Source of the DNA: Indolivaga macrotermitis
Lineage (GTDB): Bacteria; Bacteroidota; Bacteroidia; Bacteroidales; Dysgonomonadaceae
NCBI RefSeq assembly: GCF_900128985.1
Contig: NZ_FQUC01000004.1
Coordinates: forward strand, 124,001-188,000
Direction of reading: 5' to 3'
DNA: 64,000 nucleotides
Below the pieces are notes generated by a model, which saw only the letters and a program-made list of their open reading frames with translations, was not told the origin of the DNA and did not search any database. Shown piece after piece: positions 19,324 through 28,635 of this stretch; position 1 is the first letter of the stretch; each line of letters begins with the position of its first letter. The translations under genes were made by a program, and so were the position numbers.

Positions 19324-19362
19324 AATACCGAAATGTGTGTGATAGCCACACATCCCGGTATT
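19324..19362 (-). terminator. Hairpin after the C1 peptidase gene
   Basis: A long stem: AATACCG (19324-19330) with CGGTATT (19356-19362), and inside it ATGTGTG with CACACAT. It lies between the peptidase stop and gltX. The tail is AT-rich rather than a pure U run. Confidence 0.6.
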
Positions 19363-19389
19363 TTAATCCTTGTCTAATAAACTGCGATT

Positions 19390-20580
19390 TTACAGTTTCA
19401 GTTTATTTGCAATATCTTTAGGCAAAGCATCTTTATTTATAACAAAACTTATGGTCTTATATTTCACAAAAGTCTCGGACACGTACCAGATGCCCTTGTA
19501 TTTTCCGGTTTCGCCCCATGAGTTTTTCACCATGTAATATTTAGTTCCGTTTTGGTCTTTTGCAATTCCATAGATTTGCATTCCATGATCATCAGTCGTT
19601 TCCTGATTATCGAATCCGGCCTGACGTATCTCCTGAGTAACTGTTATTTCTTTAACAGGCCCCTCTTCTATTTTCTTTCTCATAGACGATACTTTCTCTG
19701 TTGCAGAAAGCCCCAGCCAGTGTGCCTGATCAGATCCTATATTTTCCGGCGCATTATCATCCGGATATACACCAATGCCATTACGGGTAAATCCTGTTTC
19801 ACTCACATCTGTAGCCCATGCTATAGTATATCCTTTTTCGATAGCATTATCCATAATCTGAATCATTTCATCCATAGGCACATTATAGGACAGTGCCCAT
19901 CGCCAGTTGTCAGGAACTTCTACTGCGAAAGGCGCGTAAAAAGGATGATGGGTAAATGATGAAAGAGAAATATAATTATTACTGTCCAAACCTAATTCTT
20001 TAGCCAGGCTTTGTGGTGTATAGCTCTTTCCGTTATATGTAAACGATTCGGGCTTCTCTCCGAGATATGCATCCAGAATCCCTTTAAATCCGGCAAACCA
20101 AGCTGTCGAGAATTTCTTATTTCCTTTTTTATGAATACCTTCCAGATAACCGGTAAGCCCATCTGCCATTTCGCCATGCTTATGACCTGTTTCGCCATAA
20201 TTTGTTCCCGGCATTACACTGTTAGGCACAACACCATATTCGTTGATGGTTTCTATAACATCGGCAAACGAACCTCCCTGTGAAAAATTAAGGGCACCAT
20301 CCAGACGGATATACTTCTGGGCTTTGTCTTCGTAGTTACGGCGAACTATGTACATCTCAGACAAATCGTGTTCACCTTTTCCTGCTTTCAGTAATTCCGA
20401 TTCGAGGAAACCTACTCCTGAAAAACTCCAGCAAGTACCACTGCTTCCCTGATTTTTAATAGATGTGATCGGATTTTCTTTTACCACCGAAAATTGATAA
20501 CCTGCCTGTTCTGCTTCTGTTTGAGCAGATAGCGAAAATGCAGCCACCCAAGCGACTGACGCAATAAATAATTTCTTCAT
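19390..20580 (-). CDS. Exported C1-family cysteine peptidase (aminopeptidase C/bleomycin hydrolase type)
   Basis: 396 residues. A signal peptide (MKKLFIASVAWVAAFSLSAQ) is followed by the papain-type catalytic cysteine in NQGSSGTCWSFSG, the histidine in DDHGMQIYGIA and the asparagine in VKNSWG. The family forms peptidases of the PepC/BLMH type. Export to the periplasm is seen in many Bacteroidota members and is supported here by the signal peptide. The ATG at 20580 is chosen over 20601 because it begins the signal peptide. Confidence 0.9.
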   Translation of the reverse strand: MKKLFIASVAWVAAFSLSAQTEAEQAGYQFSVVKENPITSIKNQGSSGTCWSFSGVGFLESELLKAGKGEHDLSEMYIVRRNYEDKAQKYIRLDGALNFSQGGSFADVIETINEYGVVPNSVMPGTNYGETGHKHGEMADGLTGYLEGIHKKGNKKFSTAWFAGFKGILDAYLGEKPESFTYNGKSYTPQSLAKELGLDSNNYISLSSFTHHPFYAPFAVEVPDNWRWALSYNVPMDEMIQIMDNAIEKGYTIAWATDVSETGFTRNGIGVYPDDNAPENIGSDQAHWLGLSATEKVSSMRKKIEEGPVKEITVTQEIRQAGFDNQETTDDHGMQIYGIAKDQNGTKYYMVKNSWGETGKYKGIWYVSETFVKYKTISFVINKDALPKDIANKLKL

Positions 20581-20688
20581 AAGATCTGTTTTATGAAGCA
20601 AAGTTAACCAAAAAGCGAAATATAGGATTACAGAAAGGTATTAAATGTTCGAAAATCGGATAGATTAACTAAATAATGATAGTTTTCT

Positions 20689-21786
20689 TTACTTATTCCA
20701 GAAATCAAGATATTGGCGGGAGATCATAAAGGAGTCGTGATGTTTTTCAACAAACTTCCTGCTGGCAGCCGATTGTTCCGGTAACCTTTCTTTTTGGAGG
20801 ACAATCTTTTCCAGTTTATCAAAGATATCCTGTTCATCCGGATGTACATTGACTATCGGCATATTTAGGGATTCACCCAACAATGTATACATTTCGGGTT
20901 CGGCACCGCTAACAGCAACCAGCCCTTGTGCCATTGCTGTCAAAGCATTCATTCCGGGAGTATAAGAATATACCTGATCTAACAAAACATCCGATTGGGC
21001 CATTAACTTCAAATACTCTTTGTTAGGAACATTTTCTGCTTTATTGATCAAAACTTCCCTCGGATACTTACGATGAATTTCTTTCAGGCATTTCATCAGT
21101 AAATCCGTCCCTTTCAATTGATGCCGATCGGACTGTATACCTATAAAAAAGCGGATTTTGTCGTCTACCACACTCTTCTCTATAAATGTGAGTTCTTGTG
21201 TGTTTACGGGCTCGGAGATATATGTGAGTTTTCCGTCGAACAAAGGTTTGTAAGCTGCATAATACTCATACAAACAAGCTATAATTCCATCACATGTATC
21301 GGCGATATATTCATTTAGCTGCCTTTTCTCTTTGCTTTGCCATTCTTTGGCAAGCTGTACTGCTATCTCGATATTGTTCGGTTCATTACCAATAAAATAA
21401 TCAGAATACCGGAATGTCTTACGATCGAAACAAGCGCTTACCCAATAATAATCAGTGCCGAATGCTCCTAAAAACACTTTTCCGTTATTCCGTTTCAGAT
21501 ACTTATATAACCATAGGTTACGGTCGGCTTTCATATCAATAAATAAAGGGTTCTTTATCTGTACAATATCATATCCCTTCAGTTTATCTAAATTCCGGAA
21601 TAAATGCCATATATATCGCAACGAATCCTTAAAGCTATATCCATTACGGGTTAAGTCCAGATCGCGGTTATTTTCCATCCATTTACTACCGTCAGAAGCA
21701 ACTGTTACATCATGCCCCGATTGCCGCAAAGCTTGTGCCAGCGTCCAGTGCATGTTACTACATTCTCCTAATAGAAGTATTTTCAT
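20689..21786 (-). CDS. Glycosyltransferase of GT-B fold (GT4-like)
   Basis: 365 residues. A Rossmann start (KILLLGECSNMHWTLAQALRQSGHDVTVAS) and a C-terminal donor domain with SDVLLDQVYSYTPGMNALTAMAQG are seen, as in GT4-type enzymes. The sugar and acceptor cannot be told. It starts 27 bp after the stop of the upstream endonuclease/phosphatase-fold gene on the same strand. A role in surface glycan synthesis is only inferred. Confidence 0.75.
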   Translation of the reverse strand: MKILLLGECSNMHWTLAQALRQSGHDVTVASDGSKWMENNRDLDLTRNGYSFKDSLRYIWHLFRNLDKLKGYDIVQIKNPLFIDMKADRNLWLYKYLKRNNGKVFLGAFGTDYYWVSACFDRKTFRYSDYFIGNEPNNIEIAVQLAKEWQSKEKRQLNEYIADTCDGIIACLYEYYAAYKPLFDGKLTYISEPVNTQELTFIEKSVVDDKIRFFIGIQSDRHQLKGTDLLMKCLKEIHRKYPREVLINKAENVPNKEYLKLMAQSDVLLDQVYSYTPGMNALTAMAQGLVAVSGAEPEMYTLLGESLNMPIVNVHPDEQDIFDKLEKIVLQKERLPEQSAASRKFVEKHHDSFMISRQYLDFWNK

Positions 21787-21813
21787 CCCGATGATGTGTT
21801 TATGTGAAAGTTT

Positions 21814-22953
21814 TTACTTGAAACTAATCCACGACCAGATAGGGTAATGGTCGGAATACTTAACAGTACCTACCGTACAATTATAAGCCTGTAGATTAAG
21901 GCTATGCATAATATAATCGATCCGGAAATAGAATCCGTCTTCGTGGTATGTAATCCCGATACCCGATCCGGTGTATTTATAGGCATCCAGAAAGTTGCCC
22001 TTTATTTTTTGATAAGCATACGAAATAGGAGGCTCATTAAAATCGCCACAGACAATCATGGCATCAGTCTTTCCTCTTTGTAGCCGTATACAGTCTGCAA
22101 TAATATTAGCTTGAAGAGCACGGGTTTTAAATGCAGGATCAAGATGGCTACGGATATTTTCGGTTACGGCACCTAACCTATCTCTTCTCTGATCTACAAC
22201 CAGCTCTTTATAGAGTTCTTTATCCTCAGCAGTCAGCCTGTTGGATTCCAAGTGATTATTCACTATAGTTATATACTTCTTTCCTATCTTTATCTCATAC
22301 ATAGCCGATCCGTTAAAAGCACTCTCTATTGGAATCCGGGCAACTCTTTCGATCGGATATTTTGAATAACAGGCAAGACCATACATCGTAGAACTGATCG
22401 TATCTCCCAACCGGATAATGGTACGGTAAGGATAATCTACCATGACATCATCAAATTCAGCCAGGGATATAATCTTTTCCATATCCTTTTTAGTGTCTAC
22501 GGCAAATTCCTGCATACAAATAATATCAGCACCACTATGTACTATATATGGCAGAATCGGGTTTTCCCGGGCTTCTTCCCCGGTTAACCAATTAAAACCA
22601 CGCACATTATAAGACATTATCTTAAATGCTTTTTCGGGAACGTCTTCAACCCGCGAATTTGTCGGTATGTATGTATCTATTGATTGCCAGCAAAACAGGA
22701 ATACCACAATTTGCAGGATAGCAAATTTCCACTTAAGAAAAATGCACCATAATAACAGGTAACAAAAATTGATAAGCAACAAGATAGGAAATCCCATGCC
22801 CAGATAGGATACCAGTACATAGTCGAAGGGAGAAACCGAAGTAGCATAAGTAGATAATATAAGCAGCAGCATAAACAGAATATTAGAAGCTAATACTGTA
22901 TATTTTACCCCCCTACCGACATGTATCGCTAAATGCTTTCGACTTAGTTTCAT
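21814..22953 (-). CDS. Membrane-anchored endonuclease/exonuclease/phosphatase-fold protein
   Basis: 379 residues. Three hydrophobic segments (about 18-37, 45-70 and 73-92) precede a DNase I-like domain with MSYNVRGFNW, ICMQEF (catalytic E), VNNHLES, CGDFNEPP and the terminal YSDHYPIW. The family cleaves phosphodiesters in nucleic acids or lipids; the substrate is unknown. The catalytic domain probably faces the periplasm (inference). Confidence 0.85.
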   Translation of the reverse strand: MKLSRKHLAIHVGRGVKYTVLASNILFMLLLILSTYATSVSPFDYVLVSYLGMGFPILLLINFCYLLLWCIFLKWKFAILQIVVFLFCWQSIDTYIPTNSRVEDVPEKAFKIMSYNVRGFNWLTGEEARENPILPYIVHSGADIICMQEFAVDTKKDMEKIISLAEFDDVMVDYPYRTIIRLGDTISSTMYGLACYSKYPIERVARIPIESAFNGSAMYEIKIGKKYITIVNNHLESNRLTAEDKELYKELVVDQRRDRLGAVTENIRSHLDPAFKTRALQANIIADCIRLQRGKTDAMIVCGDFNEPPISYAYQKIKGNFLDAYKYTGSGIGITYHEDGFYFRIDYIMHSLNLQAYNCTVGTVKYSDHYPIWSWISFK

Positions 22954-23048
22954 ACAACTCCAAAACCTTAATTTCTCTAATTAACAACAAAGATACAATG
23001 TAAGGTTCAATGCGTCTTCGTCCTTTAAGACTCTTTAATAAATTAAAT

Positions 23049-23080
23049 AACCGGAAGAACTGTATAAAAGCTTTCCGGTT
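23049..23080 (-). terminator. Terminator after the small membrane protein gene
   Basis: AACCGGAA (23049-23056) pairs with TTCCGGTT (23073-23080). On the minus strand it is followed by ATTTAATTTATT. Confidence 0.75.
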
Positions 23081-23103
23081 GCATATCGAATAGTCTTCGA
23101 TTC

Positions 23104-23556
23104 TTAATCATTTTTATAAGGGATGTTCTTCGATTCGCAGAGTTCAACAACTTTACTTTTTATCGATTTCAGGTCATTGTACTTCAAACCACTGATATCT
23201 ACGGTATAGATTTTACCATCCGTTTCTGACATTTTCAGGTAACTGATGCCAAACGCAACTTCTTTAATATTGATCCATTCCGAAAGATATGCTGCTTTTT
23301 GTTCCGGCATCTTTACATAGATTGACTCTGAATTTAGCTTTAAAACAGGCTTCGATGCCCAGATTGTTACATTCAGAACGAGAACTATCCCTAAGACTAT
23401 AGCCAGTAACCCGGCATAAAAATCAAATAAAAATACGTTGGAGATTGCCTGCTTTACACATATATATAGCCCAAATAAGGCAATATAACCTCCAACTATC
23501 AGAAGTAAAGTCTTTTGTGCTTTCGAATCATTATAATTTATTATTATTTCATTCAT
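23104..23556 (-). CDS. Small membrane protein, function unknown
   Basis: 150 residues. Two hydrophobic segments (about 16-33 and 44-64) are followed by about 85 residues with a beta-rich, PH-like look (VLKLNSESIYVKMPE, INIKEVAFGISYLKM). No named family is recognised. Repeat copy B begins 18 bp upstream of the start, on the other strand. It has its own terminator. Confidence 0.6.
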   Translation of the reverse strand: MNEIIINYNDSKAQKTLLLIVGGYIALFGLYICVKQAISNVFLFDFYAGLLAIVLGIVLVLNVTIWASKPVLKLNSESIYVKMPEQKAAYLSEWINIKEVAFGISYLKMSETDGKIYTVDISGLKYNDLKSIKSKVVELCESKNIPYKND

Positions 23557-24006
23557 AACTTTATGTTTTTAATTAAGTCCTCAATCCTAATCTATTCTTT
23601 TGGTAAGTACAACAACAAACAGTTATAGTTCAGAAAAGTATTATTAAATATTTATTACCGCTTAGATTTAATCACAAAGATAATATATCAAGCGGTTTTT
23701 TGATTTGAAACGCATCAAAAAATAAACCAATGTATAATATGAAACCCAAAACGGACAAACATATGACAAAAGTGTATTTTTTTACACTAAATAACCGGAT
23801 TAAATACAAAAAAGAAAAAGATAAATAGCCGGAATACGAAAAAAAATTTATTAATTTGTGTTATTAGAATTTAAAGAAACGATCTGTATTTTTGGATATT
23901 GATATTTTATTATAAGAACAACCTGTTTTTATTTCCGAAAATTATATACAAATAATAGGAATTGTTTCTTCAACGAAGTGGAATACCGAACCTAATTTAC
24001 TCTATT
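23557..24006. other. AT-rich intergenic region with repeat copy B
   Basis: A divergent intergenic stretch of 450 bp between the small membrane protein gene and the DUF349 gene. It holds repeat copy B (23574-23664) and a TATTTTTG box at 23887-23894 that may serve the rightward gene, without a clear -33 partner. Nothing else is seen. Confidence 0.6.
23574..23664 (+). repeat. Dispersed structured repeat, copy B (divergent)
   Basis: 91 nt. The first hairpin is degenerate (TAAGTCCTCAATCCTAAT), but GGTAAGTACAACAACAA in the middle and the closing TATTACCGCTTA follow the pattern of copies A and C. GGTAA can pair with TTACC. Confidence 0.55.
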
Positions 24007-25824
24007 ATGAACGAGAATCTTGATCCTGCATTAAACTCTGAGGAAGAGGCAAATGTAATTGCCAGCACAGAGCAAGCAGAAACTACTAATGATCTTCAAA
24101 CGCCGGACTACCAGTCTTTGACTAAAGAAGATATTATAACTAAACTCCAAGAACTATCAAAACACGAGCATGTGCCTCCCAGAAACGAAACTGAGGGTTT
24201 AAAGCATGCATTTTACAAACTTAAATCTAGCGAAAACGAGAATCTCAAGAATCTGTTCATAGCGGATGGAGGCGAATCCGACTCCTTTATTGCCCCATTG
24301 GATCCACTGGAAGAAGAATTGAAAACACTCCTGAACCAGATCAAAGAAAAGAGAGCTCTGGCATTGGCCGAAGAGGAAAAAGAGAAGGAAGAAAATCTCG
24401 CTAAAAAGTACCGGATTATAGATTCTCTGAAGAATCTGACTGAAAGTACCGACGATTTTAATAAATTATATAAAGAGTTCAAGGATCTGCAACAGCAGTG
24501 GAACGAAATAAGGCAAGTTCCGGCAGCGAAAATAAATGAACTGTGGAAATCATATCAAACATATTCCGAAAAATTTTATGATCTGATCAAGATCAATAAC
24601 GAATTCAGGGATTATGATTTCAAAAAGAACCTTGACCTAAAAACTGCCATTTGTGAGGCTGTTGAGAAATTGCAAGACGAACCGGATGTTGTTTCGGCAT
24701 TTCACCAGCTACAAAATTTCCATCAGCAATGGAGAGAAATAGGCCCGGTTGCCAAGGAATTGCGCGAGCAAATTTGGGAGCGCTTTAAGACCGCTTCTAC
24801 TGAGATCAACAAAAAACACCAGGCTCATTTCGAACTACTTAAAGGTCAGGAAGAAAACAATCTGGCTGAGAAAACTGCAATTTGCGAAACGCTGAAAACA
24901 ATAGATTACTCTACTCTCAACTCATTTAAAACATGGGACGAAAAGAGTAGAGAGGTTATCGACCTGCAAGCCAAGTGGAAAACCATTGGCTTTGTTCCCC
25001 GTAAATTCAACAACCAGATATTTGAAGAATACAGGGCTTTATGCGACACATTCTTCGAAAAGAAAGCAGAATTCTTCAAACACCAGAAAGATGAAATGGA
25101 TGCTAACCTTGAAAAGAAACGGGCTTTATGTGAAAAAGCTGAATCTTTGAAAGATAGCACTGACTGGAAGAAAACGGCTGATGAACTTATTGCGATACAG
25201 AAAACATGGAAAACCATCGGGCCTGTACCCCGAAAATATTCGGACGTTATTTGGAAACAATTCGTATCGGCTTGTGACTATTTCTTCGAACAAAAGAATA
25301 AGAACTCATCGTCTCAAAAAGAAGAAGAAACCACTAATCTTGAGCTGAAAAAAGCCATTATCGAAAAAGTTAAGAATCTGGAGCAAGCAGGTTCTTCGGA
25401 CGAGATGTCAACTCTTCGTGAATACATGAATGAATGGCATGCAGTTGGTTTTGTTCCATTCAAAGAAAAAGACAAGATTTACAAAGAATACCAAGCTGCA
25501 TTAGATGTTCAGTTCGACCGTTTAAAGATGGGCAAGTCCGAAAGACGCTTCCAGTCTTTCAAGTCAAACCTTGATGATATTACCAAATCGGATAAACCTA
25601 AAGGTCGCCTATATAAAGAACGTGAGAAACTGATGTATCAGTTCAATAAAGTTAAATCCGATTTACAGACATACGAAAATAATATGGGATTTTTATCTGT
25701 ATCGAAAGGCTCCGGAGGCTTACTTAAAGATATGGAACATAAAATTCAAGATTTAAAGAATGAACTTGACTTAATTGTTCAAAAAATAGATACAATCGAT
25801 AATAGTTTAAACGAGATCGATTAA
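24007..25824 (+). CDS. DUF349 repeat protein
   Basis: 605 residues from ATG at 24007. It is acidic at the N-terminus and then almost wholly helical and highly charged. Repeats with the DUF349 core are visible at least five times (LQQQWNEIRQVP, HQQWREIGPV, QAKWKTIGFVPRKFNNQIFEEYRALCDTFFE, QKTWKTIGPVPRKYSDVIWKQF, MNEWHAVGFVPFKEKDKIYKEY). The family is widespread in Bacteroidota; its role is not settled. A coiled coil closes the chain. A TTG/ATG extension to 23962 is not needed. It is monocistronic, with a strong terminator. Confidence 0.85.
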   Translation: MNENLDPALNSEEEANVIASTEQAETTNDLQTPDYQSLTKEDIITKLQELSKHEHVPPRNETEGLKHAFYKLKSSENENLKNLFIADGGESDSFIAPLDPLEEELKTLLNQIKEKRALALAEEEKEKEENLAKKYRIIDSLKNLTESTDDFNKLYKEFKDLQQQWNEIRQVPAAKINELWKSYQTYSEKFYDLIKINNEFRDYDFKKNLDLKTAICEAVEKLQDEPDVVSAFHQLQNFHQQWREIGPVAKELREQIWERFKTASTEINKKHQAHFELLKGQEENNLAEKTAICETLKTIDYSTLNSFKTWDEKSREVIDLQAKWKTIGFVPRKFNNQIFEEYRALCDTFFEKKAEFFKHQKDEMDANLEKKRALCEKAESLKDSTDWKKTADELIAIQKTWKTIGPVPRKYSDVIWKQFVSACDYFFEQKNKNSSSQKEEETTNLELKKAIIEKVKNLEQAGSSDEMSTLREYMNEWHAVGFVPFKEKDKIYKEYQAALDVQFDRLKMGKSERRFQSFKSNLDDITKSDKPKGRLYKEREKLMYQFNKVKSDLQTYENNMGFLSVSKGSGGLLKDMEHKIQDLKNELDLIVQKIDTIDNSLNEID

Positions 25825-25845
25825 GCCTGTTTTTCAACAGTATAT

Positions 25846-25878
25846 AAGGGGTAGATTAATAAATCTACCCCTTTTTTT
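25846..25878 (+). terminator. Intrinsic terminator after the DUF349 gene
   Basis: The stem GGGGTAGATT with AATCTACCCC and an AATA loop is followed by a run of seven T. Confidence 0.95.
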
Positions 25879-25994
25879 GTCCGTAATCCGAAAATTTTCT
25901 GAAATGCAAAACTAATCAATAACTTTGTTGTTATTATTTGAAATCAATCTAAATAACAGTATTTTTTTATAAAGACTAAAAAACAAATTAAATC

Positions 25995-26489
25995 ATGAGC
26001 AAAATAGCAATAGTTTACGGAACCTCAACAGGAGCGACTAAAGATATAGCTGAGAAAATTCAGAAAGCATTAGGTGCAGCTGATTTGTATGATATTGCAA
26101 ATCTAAACCTTGATCAATTAAAGCCTTACGATCTCTGGATTTTGGGAGCTTCTACAACCGGTTACGGAGATCTTCAGGATGACTGGGATTCTATACTTAC
26201 TAAATTTGCAGCATTAGACTTTTCAGGTAAAAAGGTTGCTTTATTTGGTCTGGGAGACAGTTCTTCTTATTCAGACACATTTGTAAACGGAATGGCGCAA
26301 ATATATAATGCTATCCAGGAGAAAGCGGAGATTGTAGGCGCTGTATCTACTGACGGTTATACATACGATGATTCGGAAGCTGTTGTAGATGGTAAATTTG
26401 TGGGTCTGGCTATTGACGAAGACAACGAATATGATCAAACTGACTCACGTATAACTGCTTGGGTTAATGACCTGAAACAATATATCTAA
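25995..26489 (+). CDS. fldA: Flavodoxin
   Basis: 164 residues. The N-terminal phosphate loop YGTSTGATKDIA binds FMN. ILGASTTGYGDLQDDW and FGLGDSSSYSDTFVNGM are the two loops that stack on the flavin. It is a soluble low-potential electron carrier, long-chain type. Monocistronic, with terminators on both sides. Confidence 0.95.
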   Translation: MSKIAIVYGTSTGATKDIAEKIQKALGAADLYDIANLNLDQLKPYDLWILGASTTGYGDLQDDWDSILTKFAALDFSGKKVALFGLGDSSSYSDTFVNGMAQIYNAIQEKAEIVGAVSTDGYTYDDSEAVVDGKFVGLAIDEDNEYDQTDSRITAWVNDLKQYI

Positions 26490-26538
26490 AACATTTAAGT
26501 AAGCGTACACTCTTACTAATAAAACTTATATGACACAA

Positions 26539-26568
26539 ATAGCCTCTGATCAAAAGATCAGAGGCTAT
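26539..26568. terminator. Bidirectional terminator between fldA and the thioesterase gene
   Basis: A perfect 13-bp stem (ATAGCCTCTGATC with GATCAGAGGCTAT) and an AAAA loop, then TATTTTATTTTA. It lies between convergent genes. Confidence 0.92.
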
Positions 26569-26572
26569 TATT

Positions 26573-27022
26573 TTATTTTATATCTAGCCCTTCGTAATCT
26601 ATTATCGATTCCTTCCATATCTGAGGAACCTTCATCGCAACCAGCTCCTTCGGATTGTATGTCACAACCACTGAGTTGCAACGGCATTTGATCTCATTGG
26701 TAAGACTATTTCGTATTTGTTGCAAAAGGGTCACACTCTTATTTCCGACTCTTACTATTTTTGTATCCACTACAATATCCTCTTTATAGAAGACCGGTGC
26801 TATAAAATCAACTTCAATACGCGCAATAACAATAATGCCGTCGATCCAACTTACATAAGACGCTTTGAGATTTTCGAAATAATTGATTTTCCCTAAATCA
26901 AAATAACTAAAATAAATATTGTTATTAATGTGCCCTATCGAATCCACATCATTAAACCGAATCTGAATGGGCAATGTATGCCGAAATGTCTCTTCGGTGA
27001 TTTCTCTTTCTGTTGTTATCAT
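26573..27022 (-). CDS. Hotdog-fold acyl-CoA thioesterase
   Basis: 149 residues. The pattern IRFNDVDSIGHINNNIYFSYF carries the aspartate of the 4HBT active site (RFNDVD, then GHINN). It probably hydrolyses acyl-CoA or acyl-ACP; the chain length is unknown. The gene follows recF and the DUF721 gene on the same strand (23 bp gap), which suggests one transcript without implying a shared function. Confidence 0.85.
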   Translation of the reverse strand: MITTEREITEETFRHTLPIQIRFNDVDSIGHINNNIYFSYFDLGKINYFENLKASYVSWIDGIIVIARIEVDFIAPVFYKEDIVVDTKIVRVGNKSVTLLQQIRNSLTNEIKCRCNSVVVTYNPKELVAMKVPQIWKESIIDYEGLDIK

Positions 27023-27045
27023 TTATAATTAATCTTATATTCTTT

Positions 27046-27339
27046 TTATCTAAATACAATGTCTTGTACAACATCCATGCTGACATGGGTATTCAGATTT
27101 TGTATTATCCGTTCTTTATTCATCATAAGTTCAGCCCTTAATACCGACGAAGAGAGTTGCACATATAATATATTGTTCTTGAAATAGATATTCGTTGTAT
27201 AAGATGAAACCGAAGTACCTAATATTTTACCCCATCCGGAGATAACACGGCTTTCTGCCAATTTTCTTCGGATAAAAGGATTTTCCTCAAAAAACTGCCT
27301 GATGACTTCTCCTAAACTTTCGGTATTACGTTTTCTCAT
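27046..27339 (-). CDS. DUF721 (DciA-like) protein
   Basis: 97 residues. The N-terminus LGEVIRQFFEENPFIRRKLAESRVISGWGKILG and a KH-like beta part (LYVQLSSSVLRAELMMNKERII) fit DUF721/DciA. DciA proteins help load the replicative helicase. Its place 11 bp after recF is the usual one in Bacteroidota and suits a DNA-replication role. Confidence 0.85.
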   Translation of the reverse strand: MRKRNTESLGEVIRQFFEENPFIRRKLAESRVISGWGKILGTSVSSYTTNIYFKNNILYVQLSSSVLRAELMMNKERIIQNLNTHVSMDVVQDIVFR

Positions 27340-27350
27340 TTCTCATTACT

Positions 27351-28448
27351 TTACAAACGGCTGATTTCTCCTCCTTTTACTTCATATAAATGATGGTCGC
27401 TATTAATACCTTTCAATATCTCATCCAGATGCTCCCGGTTGGTATCTGTAATAAATATCTGCCCGAAATTTTCTCCTGAAACTAATTTTACAATTTGCTC
27501 TACTCTGGATGAATCTAATTTATCAAAAATATCATCGAGTAAGAGAATAGGTGTTATCTGTTGCGACTTCTGCAAGAAATCGAACTGAGCCAATTTCATC
27601 GCTACAATGTAAGTTTTATTTTGACCTTGCGATCCTACTTTTTTTATAGAATATTCGCCAAGACGCATATCCAGATCATCCCTATGGACGCCTACTGTTG
27701 TATACCCGAGTATCTTGTCTCTCTCTCGCTTCTGTTTCAATAAACCAAGCAAGCTTCCTTCCGATAGCTGGGATTCGTATGCCAATGACACCTCTTCATT
27801 AGATTGGCAGATAAAACTGTAATAATACTGAAATGTGGGAATAAACTCTTGTATAAATCGCTGACGACGGGTATATATAATCTGACCTTCTGCTGCGAGT
27901 TGCTCTTCCCAGAGCTCATATAATGATTCGTCAGCCTGAATATCGGATTTCAATAAGGCATTACGTTGCTGCAAAGCTTTATTATAACGGATAAGGGATT
28001 GGAGGTATTCTTTATCGAATTGAGACAATACTACATCCATAAATTTACGCCGCTCTTCACTGCCTCCTGTTATAAGTTCCGAATCGGACGGTGATATCAT
28101 AACCAAAGGAAGCCGTCCAATATGATCAGAGAACTTTTCGTACTCCTTTTTATTATACTTAAACTGTTTCTTTTGACGGCGGCGGAGGCTGCAAAAGAAT
28201 TCGTCGACCTTCCCTTCGTTCTCTAAATAATATCCTTGTATAAGGGCAAAATCGGCATCATGCTTTATATTCTGAGAATCTATCAGGTTATTGTGGCTCT
28301 TACAAAATGAGAGATAATAAATAGCATCCAGAAGATTAGTCTTCCCCATCCCGTTATTGCCTAAAAAGCAGTTTAATTTTGATGAAAAAGACAGATCTGC
28401 CTGTATTATATTTTTATAATCGAGTATTGATAGCCGCTCTAATATCAT
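27351..28448 (-). CDS. recF: DNA replication and repair protein RecF
   Basis: 365 residues from ATG at 28448 (MILERLSILDYKNI). The Walker A motif is FLGNNGMGKTNLLDA, the signature near the C-terminus is GSQGQNKTYIVAMKLAQF, and Walker B is PILLLDDIFDKLD. RecF binds gapped DNA and helps load RecA. The frame extends to 28541, but those residues are not RecF-like. The DUF721 gene follows at 11 bp. Confidence 0.95.
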   Translation of the reverse strand: MILERLSILDYKNIIQADLSFSSKLNCFLGNNGMGKTNLLDAIYYLSFCKSHNNLIDSQNIKHDADFALIQGYYLENEGKVDEFFCSLRRRQKKQFKYNKKEYEKFSDHIGRLPLVMISPSDSELITGGSEERRKFMDVVLSQFDKEYLQSLIRYNKALQQRNALLKSDIQADESLYELWEEQLAAEGQIIYTRRQRFIQEFIPTFQYYYSFICQSNEEVSLAYESQLSEGSLLGLLKQKRERDKILGYTTVGVHRDDLDMRLGEYSIKKVGSQGQNKTYIVAMKLAQFDFLQKSQQITPILLLDDIFDKLDSSRVEQIVKLVSGENFGQIFITDTNREHLDEILKGINSDHHLYEVKGGEISRL

Positions 28449-28579
28449 TCGTATTACCCTGTATATATGGATATGCAAAGATAACAAAATAGCCCTGAGA
28501 AAATAAGATATTAACTTTTTATCTACTGAGTAAAGAATCAATCAAGACTTAATAAAAATGACCTTCTCTTATAAACAAC

Positions 28580-28613
28580 AAAACCGGACACTTAAAAAAG
28601 GCGTCCGGTTTTT
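28580..28613 (-). terminator. Terminator after the carboxyltransferase gene
   Basis: AAAACCGGAC pairs with GTCCGGTTTT. It lies 23 bp beyond the stop codon on the minus strand and has a T-rich tail. Confidence 0.85.
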
Positions 28614-28635
28614 ATTTAGATATATAAAACTTCGA